Shown here in pieces: positions 1 to 9,989 of a DNA stretch of 18,335 bases (positions are counted from its first letter, which is position 1; each line of letters begins with the position of its first letter). Under the pieces are notes generated by a model that was given only the letters and a program-made list of their open reading frames with translations, was not told the DNA's origin and did no database searches. The stretch is from Thalassiosira profunda (Eukaryota > Bacillariophyta > Thalassiosirophyceae > Thalassiosirales > Thalassiosiraceae): NCBI GenBank assembly GCA_036939355.1, contig JALLAP010000152.1, forward strand, positions 1-18,335, in the 5' to 3' direction. Position numbers and translations under genes: made by a program.

Positions 1-150
1 GTCCAACCATAAATGCTATAATGCACACTGAATAGGGGTGGGCCGTCGCTCCAAGCGAGGACGGTGACCACGCCCGGCTACGGCCAATTCGCGTACGTAA
101 TTAGCCTGTGTGCTTGCCCCGAGTTGTCTGCCCCTGGCAGGATCTCCTGA
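1..150. repeat. 150-bp direct repeat, copy 1
   Basis: This stretch is identical at all 150 positions to 6199-6348, in the same orientation. Identity ends abruptly after the shared sequence ATCTCCTGA: copy 1 continues GTTTATCAGA and copy 2 continues AAAGCAAGG. The window starts inside this copy, so the repeat may extend further left. Within it, 43-64 can fold as a small hairpin: CCGTC (43-47) pairs with GACGG (60-64), and GCT (48-50) pairs with AGC (54-56). No coding capacity or known RNA gene was recognised. It could be a terminal repeat of a mobile element or the seam of a long tandem repeat. Confidence 0.95.
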
Positions 151-345
151 GTTTATCAGACCCAATGTCGAGCCGATGAGCCGACGGGGAGCTGTTGTAT
201 TGCCGTCGTGCGGACGTGCTTGATGTCGGGCTTGCTGCGCCGAATCGATTTGATGTGGCGACATGTGATGTCCCCATCACCCTCTCGGATTGTTGATGTC
301 TGAGAGAGGTTGCATCGGGTTGATGCGTTGAATGATAAGACGATC

Positions 346-365
346 CTGCAGATCACTGCAGATCG
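346..365. repeat. 10-bp tandem duplication
   Basis: CTGCAGATCA is followed directly by CTGCAGATCG, two units that differ only at the last base. This is a minor local duplication in the gene-free block. Confidence 0.8.
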
Positions 366-570
366 TAATGACCACTTGACGTGAGGGCGAGGACATGCGT
401 CCCGTCCTTTAATGACTGCCCCGAGTATGAATCGGAGGCGCGGCGCGGATCTTCTCCCGCCTGCAGCTGCTGCACGAACGAGCCAATGTTGGCTGCCGTT
501 GAGGCCGAGGGTAATTGACCCCGTCCGAACTATGCCTGGTCCATCTGATGATCGACCAGTGCCGACAATT

Positions 571-610
571 GATCAGCCTCGGGCTGTGAAGATCAGCCTC
601 GGGCTGTGAA
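571..610. repeat. 20-bp perfect tandem duplication
   Basis: The 20-base unit starting GATCAGCCTCGGG occurs twice head to tail without mismatch (571-590 and 591-610). The same unit recurs, slightly diverged and again doubled, at 975-1014. Confidence 0.95.
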
Positions 611-863
611 CGACACGTCAATGCGACGAACGCTGTGTCTGCTGATGAGCGTTTGCTCGACGCACGACAAATCGATAAGAATCGATTGGACGCCTGACGC
701 CTACCTTTGCAAATGGTATGGAAGGGGCGATACCACAACATTTGAACGAACCCGATATGTCTCGGGGGGAATCTGGTTGTCCCGTGAGGGGACCGATTGC
801 CTGAATTGATGTAAAACCATCTGGTTGCGGTGCCTCGTGCCCCACCATTTTGGCAGATCGACA

Positions 864-1126
864 GGGGACGCCGCGATGCCTCGCGATCCCAGACAGATGT
901 GAGGATCGATTGCTAGATCCGATCCAATACAATCAACGCTTGATGCAATGGTGCAGTCACCATAAGCGACGATTGATCAGCCTCGGGCTGTGGAGATCAG
1001 CCACGGGCTGTGAACGATAGGGGACGCCGCGAGCCTCGCGATCCCATACAATGACGCGGACGGATTGCGAGATCCGGTCCTGCAATCGACACTTTGATGC
1101 AATAGTTGCAGTCAACAATAAGCGAC
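864..1126. repeat. Imperfect tandem repeat, period about 156 bp
   Basis: A unit beginning GGGGACGCCGCGA at 864 recurs at 1020. Both copies continue through a CCTCGCGATCCCA block and a TTGATGCAAT block and end at ATAAGCGAC (near 970 and 1126), with scattered substitutions and small indels. The piece between them contains the doubled 20-bp unit at 975-1014. It may be the remnant of a satellite array or of segmental slippage. Confidence 0.8.
975..1014. repeat. 20-bp tandem duplication, second locus
   Basis: Two units (975-994 and 995-1014) of the 20-bp sequence also found at 571-610. The first differs at one base near its end (GTGGA for GTGAA) and the second at one base (CCACGGG for CCTCGGG). 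Both loci are doubled, which suggests that the pair was copied as a block. Confidence 0.9.
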
Positions 1127-3561
1127 AAACTTGCGAGTTAGACGCGTGTCAAGAGGTATTCACATTGATGCCCGACGCTATCTCTGATGCAAATCGAGAT
1201 ATGCTAGACCAAATATTAGCCCGCTGTGATTAGAATCATGAGCCCTGCCGTGGAGCGGCGCGTACCAACCGCCCTCTGCATTACAAGGAATTACATAACC
1301 CAATGCGGACGAATGTTTCCTACTTGACCCCGCCCGAGCGGTGCCGCCCGTCTAGTTGCTAGTCAAGCGATTCCCATCGCCGCAGCACAACGAGAGAGGA
1401 TGTGACGCCAGATTTGGCACATCTCTAAGAGTGACCTCGCGCGGTTCTATCCACGAGGTGTCCCAGCCCGCCGAGCGTATCGATACGCGAGGCATTCTGT
1501 TGTGAAACAGATCGCTGACGCTTGCTGCATGCAGCCGTCAGACGAATCCATTCGCCGACCAGGATCGAGACCTCGACGCTCCGAGCTCCCAGTGAGCAGG
1601 AGGCGGAGGCGCAGCTGATCTGGTCATGCCCTTCGAGTGCCCCAAGTTATACTTCCTCAAGGCATCTCACTGAAACGAGCCAAGCATTATCTGCGCCAGA
1701 TGCCCACTGGTTGCTGCTTTGCTATGACTGCACAACGATGTGCACAAGATATGCACAAGATACGCTCTTGCTGCTCGCCGGCACGGCCTCATCCTTGCAC
1801 AAGTTGGCAAGGTTTGAGGGGACCGACACCGAAACAGAGATACATGATCTGCTGTCTTCGCTTGTTTGCTACATCGTCAGTTGTTGACTTGGCATCGTTG
1901 CCTCGTCGGACTGCTCGATCAAAACCAAACCTGCCATATGACCTTCGTGTCCTCTATGCGCAAGAGACGCTCGCCCGCGTCTGTCAGTGGCGACTTGGCG
2001 AAGTTGGCGCCTTGTCGGACTGTTCGATTGAATACGATGCGATAGTGTGCATGCCCCAACAAGCTCTGTTGCTTGGTTGGGACGCCCTGCCGCGAAAACA
2101 TGAACGTCGTGGTTGCTTTGCTCGCGCAAACTCCCATCGATCAACCCTGTGGACGTGACGCGCTCGGCGCGGCGTCGATGACCCCGAAATGCACTGCACT
2201 GAACGACGGCCCGCTTCCTGAGAAGCTCGCCTACCTTGTTAGTCAAGGCGTGATGTGCTCTGCCTACCTCCCTTGCTTTGCTCTATGCATTGCAGAGAGA
2301 CCGCCCGCTTCCCGAGAAGCCAGACCAAGACGCCATTTGTGCTTGAGCGCATTTGGCCACGACCAGCCTTCGAAGGCACGACGTCGCGGCAGTCGAACAG
2401 AGTTGCAAGTCCTCCGACTCCTCAACTCCTCTGTTCTTGCGCGACAGCCTTGATCCTTGCCGCCATGTAAGCCTACTCAGTGAGCTAGCAGTCCCTGTGC
2501 TTCCCACGTTGCAACACGCCCTGGCCTAAACAGCCAAGCCCTGGACTCGAGTAGCATTCCGCTCGGCAGCCACAGTGCACTGGATACAAGTGACGACCGA
2601 GACCTCCAGGTTGAGATGACGCATCGTGCTAACCCAACGCCCGTTAGCGGTTCCTCCGATGCCGCGAGAAGTTCTCTCACCTCTGATGGTCCAGGCCTAC
2701 GCAGCGCTAATGCCAGGGAAGAGAAAACTTCTCCCAAAGATGGGGCGCAATGCAGCTACGATGCGCAACGTATGCTGATGATAGGTAACGGCGGAATCAA
2801 GCAACGCGACGCTGGTGGACGCATCAGCCGAGCTGCGCTTCGATATGCGCCAGAGTCTCATGCTTGGGCCGCATGCAGATGCCAACGTCTAGATTATTCG
2901 CTACCAGCGCTGCCTCGCACGCTTTTAGTCGAGATCTACCGCTCGCGGCTGGCTGACGACAGCAGCCTGTTTACGCCACCAGCAAGGCGATACCGCCAGC
3001 TTGGCGTATGGGATCGATGCAATGATGCATTGCGAAGCTCATATGCGCACAACCCAATCCCAACCGAAGGAACTGGACCGTCCAGTGCCCCTTGGTGACG
3101 CCCTTCAGTTGCCATTGCAATTGACTGGAACCTGTCCCGAAACTCGCCCTGCCACCCTCTTCGACTTTGGACACACGAGACCTTCCAAACGAACTGTTCT
3201 CGCCATCAATCGAATGGTCGCTACCCTGTTGCCACCCCACGAACAATCGCAGACTGCAACACTCCATATTGCCCGCAATGCAGCTGCGAGGGGACGTGCT
3301 CAATCAAATCGATGAGTACCTGATTTGCTTGTGATGACACAGCTGCCATTCCTGCCACTGCTTTGATGATGCCGTGATAACATCTCACGCATTCCATCTC
3401 GAGTGTTGCTGCTCTCCATTTCAGAGCGCACATCTTCCCATTTGACCGCATTTGATGCGCGAACAGAGCGACCGGCCGCCCGCTTCGTTGCGCGGTGGTG
3501 GTGCCTGCCCTGCACCTGAGGAGACGACCAAGCGATCGGAGCGATCGGCTTTGGTGCCCAG

Positions 3562-3625
3562 CTTTGCGACGCCCTCGTCGCTGAACCTCAAGACTTTGCG
3601 ACGCCCTCGTCGCTGAACCGCAAGA
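3562..3625. repeat. 32-bp tandem duplication
   Basis: A 32-base unit starting CTTTGCGACGCC is present twice head to tail (3562-3593 and 3594-3625) with a single difference (AACCTCAAGA versus AACCGCAAGA). It lies in the gene-free block. Confidence 0.93.
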
Positions 3626-5485
3626 GTGATGCGCCGAACGCGCGCCCTCATTGCCCTCCGAGTGCACACGTGGTGCCGACCGAGAGACGAGCTGATTGCT
3701 ACCTCGAGCCGAGCGATAGCTGATGGCTACCTCGAGCAGACGAGTATTGCAAGCTCAATTGCCCGCTAAGACGCCAGATCCTTCGAGGAAGGCGCGATCT
3801 AGAATGATCTAGGATCAATTTGCCTGGAAGCACTTGCTCCAGAAGGCCGACCAGAGTGCTGCACGCCTCGACAAGACGCACGTGATGTGCGCATCCAACG
3901 AGCAGATGCCGATGCCATTGCGGCAGGTACGATAGACGCCCGACCACAGCCGCCATCACTGCACCAGATTGCGTGATATGCTGATGCCTGACGCCCAGTC
4001 GCCTCGTGCAATACGAGCGATGGCTTACCCAGCGCTGCGCAGCCAGCAGGAGGACCTGCGTCGCTGTTGCGAGCAGCCAAAGTGAAGTTGATGGCTTTGC
4101 GTCACCGCGAGAACCAGCCACAAGCCACAAACAGCCGCGCATATCTACGAAGATGATGCCCATCAACACTGCAATGAGGAGGTTGCCGCCTCGCTCATCC
4201 AATGGATTACCGCCTCCGCGCATGGACGCCCTCTCCCGATTGTGTGGAGCTGTGCTTGCCCGCCGGAACTGATCGAATCGGCCTCAATTTGATTGAGCGC
4301 CACCATCACGACATGCTCGGCTGATGCCACTGCCACGAGATCTTGTCGCTGATAACAGGCACTGTGCCGATCGACGCACCGATGGCCTACGCCTTTATGG
4401 GACGCATGAGCGTTGCCCACAATGAGCAGTGTGAGCGTTTAGACGCCCGACTGCGCGATGTCCTGGGTTGCAATTGCCCAGTGACTTCCAGATGTGATGT
4501 TCTGATGCCGAGCGCTCAGATACACAGAGACCGTGACGACATCGAGGGTTTGCCCTGATGCGCCGTCGACCACTCGTGATGCCAAGAAGGCAGCGAGATG
4601 GCCAGGGGACTTTCAATCCCAGCACGAGCGTGGCTCTGAGGACTTCTCGAGCACGTGATATTGATAGCCAGTTGCAATGTTGCAGCGCCCCAACTTGACG
4701 CGCGTGAAACCGCTGCGGAGTTGATGATGTTATGAGTGCAATCGAAGGCACGAGCCTTGATCGACCAGCCGCGTGTCCACGAGGACGTAACACAAATGCA
4801 AAGACTCTTCTAGTTGGCAATCAGCCGCTAGTAAGATGATGGCTTTGAGAAGCCAACCGACCAAATGCCCTGGCTAGCATTGATGCGCCAGTGGAAGATG
4901 GCCTGACCTCTCACGAGAAGGCATCAAACTGAAAGATATGACCAGACAGCCTGCCGAGTATTGTTGCTCGAGGTGTCAATGCCTCCTTCATTTTGTGAAG
5001 AGAGATTCCAACCGCAACGCTGATTGTACAGCGCATGTTTGAGCATGAGAACCATCCTGCCGGATGCATTATTGCTTGAGGCAAACGTCGTCGCCCAGAC
5101 AGACTTGAGGCAGACGAAGTCGTCGCCCACAACAGAATGCATCACCCCACAATTGATTGTGTTAAAGCGCAACGCCTGAGAACGCGCGCTTGCAAGCTTG
5201 GAGTTGCAATAGCTTTTGATTTGATATCTTTGTGACTCTTTGGGAGGCAAAGTAGACAACGATGATATTCTCTTATGAGTTTATTGGAGATGCAACGATG
5301 CATGATGATACAATTGCCAGTCGGTGATCCGCGAGATTGGAATCTTTGGAGCCGAGGCCTGCCCTGATCTGAAGTGCAAGCAAACATTGTGCTGCCACTT
5401 CCAGTTGATTGACATCGGAAGTGTATGGTGACTTTGCTTTTGCATCGGCCAACACGACAATTGAGACAATCCCTTTGCGTGGGAT

Positions 5486-5543
5486 ATGCTGTGGAATGCA
5501 TCAAATTGCTTCCAATGCTGTGGAATGCATCGAATTGCTTCCA
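5486..5543. repeat. 29-bp tandem duplication
   Basis: A unit starting ATGCTGTGGAATGCATC is repeated at 5486-5514 and 5515-5543 with one substitution (TCAAATTG versus TCGAATTG). It lies in the gene-free block, about 650 bp before the second 150-bp repeat. Confidence 0.93.
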
Positions 5544-6198
5544 TCGCTGCCAACCGATCGCTTGAGCGTTGTGGAGCTATTGCGTCGCGTGATACGTGAC
5601 TTGCCCTGACGAATGCACTGCACTGATGATGGTCTTGCTTGCCACATCACCCTTGCATTGAACGAGTGTTTGCAGGATGCACTGATGCACTGCCCATCTT
5701 TTGAGGAGTGATCTTGCACCGCGTGTTCGATCGAGACTCCCAGCAATTGCTGCGCTGCCAACGCGAGCTTGCCAATGACCTGAGTGATCAGTATGCACTG
5801 AGCTCAGCCGCCTAGCATACACTTTGAAGAAGTGTGATGCAATGCTCCTATTCTGCGCATGATGCCAGATAGAGCTGAGACCCAACCGATTACTATGTAA
5901 CGGTGACGTTTGACGTCGATCGTCCAATGATTGCCCCGATTGGAGAATGTGTTCAGCCAATCGAGATACGCCCGTATTCTGAGGACAACCTCGCCCCAAC
6001 CGGACATTGCCATTGATGATTGTGCCGAGCTTGAGGGGACTGTGAAAATACGGCCGGAAGGAAGGAAACGCTTGCCTGTCCAACGCGTGGAATGAAACAT
6101 CCAACGCCACTTCTTTGATCAGCCTTGGCTTGCACGTCAAGAGCTCACTCTTTGTCAACGATGACCATGAGCCAGAGGGTTGCCCTCCTATGCTCCTC

Positions 6199-6348
6199 GT
6201 CCAACCATAAATGCTATAATGCACACTGAATAGGGGTGGGCCGTCGCTCCAAGCGAGGACGGTGACCACGCCCGGCTACGGCCAATTCGCGTACGTAATT
6301 AGCCTGTGTGCTTGCCCCGAGTTGTCTGCCCCTGGCAGGATCTCCTGA
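6199..6348. repeat. 150-bp direct repeat, copy 2
   Basis: Perfect copy of 1-150. Its left flank reads TATGCTCCTC and its right flank AAAGCAAGG. It marks the change from the repeat-rich block to the gene-dense part of the window: the first solid gene begins about 250 bp further on. If the two copies are terminal repeats, the element between them is about 6.05 kb. If they are tandem, the period is 6198 bp. Confidence 0.95.
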
Positions 6349-6598
6349 AAAGCAAGGAGAACGAGCCGCCGAGGCAATGGAGCGCATTCGTCGACCCGTC
6401 GACCGCCGCTGCTCCTGACCGATAGGCTTGCATCTAAGGTATGGGGTGCAGCACGCCTATGTATAAGTATAGTATATTTTAAAAGAAAGCTGCCAGTTGC
6501 CAGTTTCGAACTGAAAACCAACCCAAACCCCCTGAGCGGAGAGGTCATTTTTCGCCTTTTCTTTCCTTGCAGAGGATTGCAATTGTACATCGTTCACT
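6349..6598 (+). promoter_or_regulatory. Probable upstream region of ELM2-SANT-PHD copy 1
   Basis: This gap of 250 bp separates the second direct repeat from the ATG of copy 1. It contains an AT-rich run at 6462-6484 (starting TATAAGTATAG) that could act as a TATA-like core about 115-135 bp before the start codon. An ATTGCAAT word lies near 6575. Both are suggestive only. No similarity to the upstream region of the paralogous copy 2 was seen by eye. Confidence 0.3.
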
Positions 6599-7660
6599 AT
6601 GAGTGTTGCCGACAACAACGGCGGGGCGTCGTACTTATCCCTCGCGAGGAAGGAGCCGCCCTCCCTCGGCGTTCCCCAATGCGACGCGCCGCCGTCGCAG
6701 CAGTCCGCCTCCGTGAGCGAGGATGATTGTTCGATCGACAAATCAAAATCAAATCTCGCCAAGCGATATCCCGAGAATGTGATACCGGCGTCGGATCTTC
6801 CCGGTCCCGGCCAATGGGACAGCGGGAGATGCTCGTCGACGCCAGGGTAAGAAGGGATAGTTTCCAATGACAGAATAATTGCAATACGACGTCCACTAAC
6901 ATTCCTGCGCCCTCGACTATCTTTCAAACAGAAACGACCACTCGTACGGCGAGATGCTCTGGGATTCGAACAAAGCCCACGAGGCCGCAGAACAGGTCGC
7001 GCTGCTCGAGTCGGTAGTACCGAACGATCGAAGGGAGGCGGCGCTGAAATTGATGCAACGAAATGGATACCGAACGAACGGTGCGTTGGCAAAAATGATA
7101 CATTGACCATTTTGATTGTGATACGTGAACGATATGTACCAATCTTACTTTATCTTCGCCAGGCATCCTCGAGAAGACGATGCAACAGGAGCCGAAGCAC
7201 GGCCTGAACTGGTCTCCGGCGACGAAGAGGGCGTTTTCGGACAGCATTGACCGAAGGAAGGACTTTGCGGCGGTGTCCAAGCGGCTCAAGAGGAAGGCAG
7301 GGGATTGTCAGGTAAGATGCAAAAGTCTTCTACGCTGTTGTCTCATCTTCTGACGAATCCGACACAACAAACAATTGCATTCTACAGGCATACTACTACT
7401 CTCATTTCAAGAGAACCGCCGAATACCGAGCGATGAAGAGGGCCGGGAAGATGCAAATGAAGACGCGAAGTTCCATCGGTCGAAGCAACTCTTCGTCGGA
7501 GGGGTCGTCGAGCTCTCGCCTATTCTCGGACGAGTGCGCCAAGTGCGACGAAGACGTGGGGACGCTCATCAAGTGCGATATTTGCATGCGAGTGTTCCAC
7601 CTCCACTGCGTGGAGCTAGACGCCCCGCCCGAAGATATCTGGTTCTGTGAGGAGTGCTGA
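6599..7660 (+). CDS. ELM2-SANT-PHD chromatin protein, copy 1
   Basis: Four exons (6599-6846, 6932-7080, 7163-7311, 7388-7660) joined over introns of 85, 82 and 76 bp, all GT..AG and in frame, give about 272 residues. Residues about 50-133 resemble an ELM2 domain (GEMLWD, then REAALKLM and GYRTN). Residues about 145-190 are a SANT domain (LNWSP, RRKDFAAVSKRL, DCQAYYYSHFK). The C-terminus is a complete C4HC3 PHD finger (CAKC, KCDIC, FHLHC, WFCEEC), and the protein ends on the last zinc ligand. Known ELM2-SANT proteins recruit histone deacetylases in the nucleus, and PHD fingers read histone tails; a nuclear chromatin role is inferred from this. The exon structure matches the paralogue at 15145-16220. 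The amidohydrolase gene converges on it from the right, 141 bp away. Confidence 0.88.
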
Positions 7661-7801
7661 GAGCCGGGATGCACTCGTGAAAAATGATAACCTGTTGTTG
7701 TTAGCCTACTTTGCCCCTATTCAATCGCCGCAACCAGACGCTTCCCTTGCTCGCATACAACCCCAATCAGCATCTGCAACAAAACAATGCACGAAGCGAG
7801 T

Positions 7802-9466
7802 TTAGATCGGCCCGTAAAGATCCCGCAGAAAGCCGTACATCGCCTGGCTCAACAGGTGCGCAAAATCCTCTCGGACCTGGTCACTGTCGGCCCACCGGAT
7901 GCACCTCGGCAATTCGGCCTGCACCGTATTCATGTGATCTCCGTAGAGATTGTCTTCGTCCTCCCACCCTATGCGCTCATGAACCTTGACGTCGTATCCG
8001 CCCGAGTAATAGTGGCATTCCTTCCCTCCATTGGCGTACCGATCGCAGTGGCCGCCCTGCGCGATCGGGGTGGTATCGGTGGCCAGGTGCACGGGGCTGG
8101 GATATTCGAAACTGGGCGTTCCATGTCCGCACATGGCAGCATCGCCAATCTCGGTAGGCAAATTGTTTGCGTCGATCAAAGCTGCCACGCGAGAGCCCAA
8201 CGAGCCCGGGCCGCGCACGAGGCACTCGTAGCTCTGCCCGTTCATCCACCTGCCGTGGGTTAGGGTGCCAAACGATCCCGTAGATTTGTCATCGATGGGA
8301 CACCACGCAGTTGTGTTGAGAGATTCGTCGTCGCTCAGCCGATAGCCCCATTGGATCAAGGGCGATCCGTCGTCAGGTACCCAGTCTTTTCCGGAATACC
8401 CATGCACATCGAACAACAGTCCGTTGATGCCAGTGATGCTATTCGCCGTGGTCGTGCCGAATGCATCGCTTACGTTGCCCTGCGCGTATTTGATGAAGGT
8501 GTGAAATGCCGTCCACGCCTCGATGGCGGTGGCGTTTCCGTGCGCAGCTTCTCCAACTTCGCGGTTGGCATCCAACTTGGTCTGTGCAGATTGTTCTTCA
8601 CTAAGAAAGGAACCTTGCAGTAGTTCTCAATCATTTTTTGCTGCAGCAGCTCGGCGATTTCGTTAGTGTTGGTGTCCGGCAACACCTTGCAGCCGCTGGA
8701 GGGGCAGTACGTAGCGTCATCCTCGGCCCTGTCATCGATGTACGCGGGCTCGAACGTTCCTCCATGAGGGGCGGTGATGACCAAGTCCAGAGCATCCGCG
8801 AGGTTGGCCGGACCGGTGAGCTCAATGAGGGCGACGCCATCGTACTCGTACGTGGCGAGGACCGTCGCGGAAAGATTGGGACAGACAATTGTTGAGTTAC
8901 CTACGGCGACACTGTTCACTGCTTGATTGGCGCAGTGTTCTTCTGGACAAGTCATGGCGACCAGTGAATCAGTGGGGCTCGGAGTGAGTGGCTCCGTCGG
9001 GAACGGCGTGGTCGGAGCCGGAGTTGAGGATGGAGTGGGTGGTTCCGTTGGGAATAGCGTGGGCGGAGGCGTCGGAGGTGAGGTCGGAGGCGCCGTCGGT
9101 GGCTGGTACATTGAAAGAGAGCAGTTTGATGAGATATCAATTGCAAAGTGCATGCTAACATCTGGTGTGCACACTCACATTGGTGGGCTCGTTAGTGGGC
9201 ATCGCCGTCGTCGGCTCGGCCGTCGTCGGGTTGGGAGTCGGCGCCTTCGTTGGCGCGGGGGTGCCATCGGTGCAGCTGCCCTTGAGGACCACGCAGGGGG
9301 CATTGCAGTCTTTGTTCTTCGTGACGGAGGAGCACGAGGAGAGGTGGCGCTGCCCCTTGAGGACGGGCGCGAGCTTGCGGCCGCCGCGGATGGAGGCGGC
9401 GTCGGCGGTGCCGAGGACGGATGCCGCGAGGGCCAGGTTGAGCGCAAGGGCGGATACGATCGTCAT
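7802..9466 (-). CDS. Secreted N-formylglutamate-amidohydrolase-like protein with internal frameshift
   Basis: Exon 1 (9466-9179) encodes a signal peptide (about residues 1-24), a short Cys-containing segment and the start of a Pro/Thr-rich linker. A 76-bp GT..AG intron (9178-9103) interrupts the linker, which continues in exon 2 from 9102. The catalytic region resembles the FGase/HutG zinc hydrolase family. It has APHGG (His near residue 209), a DTNTNEIAELL segment, LHR followed by LDANR, FDVHGYSG, and near the end QAELPR. The frame breaks at about 8579/8578. The upstream frame reads LHRP and then leaves the family pattern; the downstream frame picks up exactly at KLDANR, as if one base were missing. 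With that break the length is about 529 residues. Exact substrate unknown; the N-terminus predicts export or cell-surface location. The break could be a sequencing error or a true disabling mutation. Confidence 0.72.
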
Positions 9467-9989
9467 GTTGCTGCGATTTGCGTTTTTATGAGCACAGGGG
9501 GTCGCTTCTTTGCAACTTTGAGCCCCACCTGCTGAAAGGCCTCGCTTCTTCTTGAGACTGTGTCTATCACGCGCACTTCAAGAGATCCAATACTGACTCC
9601 TCCGTGGAGTGGATCACGGATTGTCCCGAGGAATGTCATTGGTCGCTTATGTCCGTTGATTTGACCCTCACATTTTGCTCTCCCTCTCGCGCCTTTTTGG
9701 TCATGTGTTGTCAAGATGCGATCAGTACTTCTGTTCGCCTCTTAGACCAAACTTGGCGGATCAAGACCAACACACTCGTTTGCTTCCTTTCTTCGCGTTT
9801 GCTCAAGATACTTTGGCACAGGCATCAAGATCCTTTGCAACAAGACGCAGGGATTCTTGGCAGATCAGGACCAAACAGGATGGGAAGCAGGGAAAGTCAT
9901 TCCTCAGGGATTTTTCCCTGATACTTCAGCCGGGCTGAGTGACATCAACGGCAGGCGCTTCGTACGTCAGGCTTGGATTCCCATTGCAA
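9467..9989. other. Intergenic gap between the amidohydrolase and Hsp70-like genes
   Basis: About 520 bp that should hold the promoter of the amidohydrolase gene (start at 9466, minus strand) and the 3' end of the Hsp70-like gene (stop at 9990, minus strand). I see no gene. Two related words, GGCGGATCAAGACCAA (near 9756) and GGCAGATCAGGACCAA (near 9859), suggest a local duplication. An ATTGCAAT word lies at 9983. Confidence 0.5.

Larger units (their letters stand above)
151..6198. other. About 6 kb gene-free, repeat-rich block between the direct repeats
   Basis: I found no ORF with a recognisable domain in either strand. The longest open frames (for example 5577-6269 on the minus strand) have no family signature and no coherent exon structure. 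The block holds several short local duplications, listed separately. It is also rich in the word TGATGC and its C/T variant TGACGC, mostly on the plus strand. Examples of TGATGC are near 321, 940, 1094, 3450, 3980, 4321, 4556 and 4880. No reverse transcriptase, integrase or transposase motif could be read. It may be a decayed transposable element, satellite-like DNA or a long non-coding transcript; the sequence alone does not decide. Confidence 0.6.

Noticed and set aside
130..150. An 11-base match (reverse strand GATCCTGCCAG) to the conserved 5' end of 18S rRNA within the 150-bp repeat
   Set aside because: The sequence on both sides departs at once from rRNA, so the match is most likely chance.
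151..165. Possible tRNA primer-binding site (TATCAGA) just after the first repeat, which would support an LTR retrotransposon
   Set aside because: Only seven bases match the usual initiator-Met type site. There is no polypurine tract before 6199, the ends are not TG..CA, and no polymerase or integrase is readable.
5577..6269. Longest open frame in the left block (minus strand, about 230 codons)
   Set aside because: No recognisable motif, and it runs into the 150-bp repeat. The block is rich in words that keep several frames open, so length alone is weak evidence.
8560..8600. An intron to explain the frame change in the amidohydrolase gene
   Set aside because: The protein pattern is continuous across the site with no inserted sequence, so splicing cannot restore it; a missing base is the simpler reading.
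8927..9535. Gly/Val-rich open frame antisense to the amidohydrolase linker
   Set aside because: Produced by the Pro/Thr repeat read backwards. The sense strand has a signal peptide, splice sites and family motifs.
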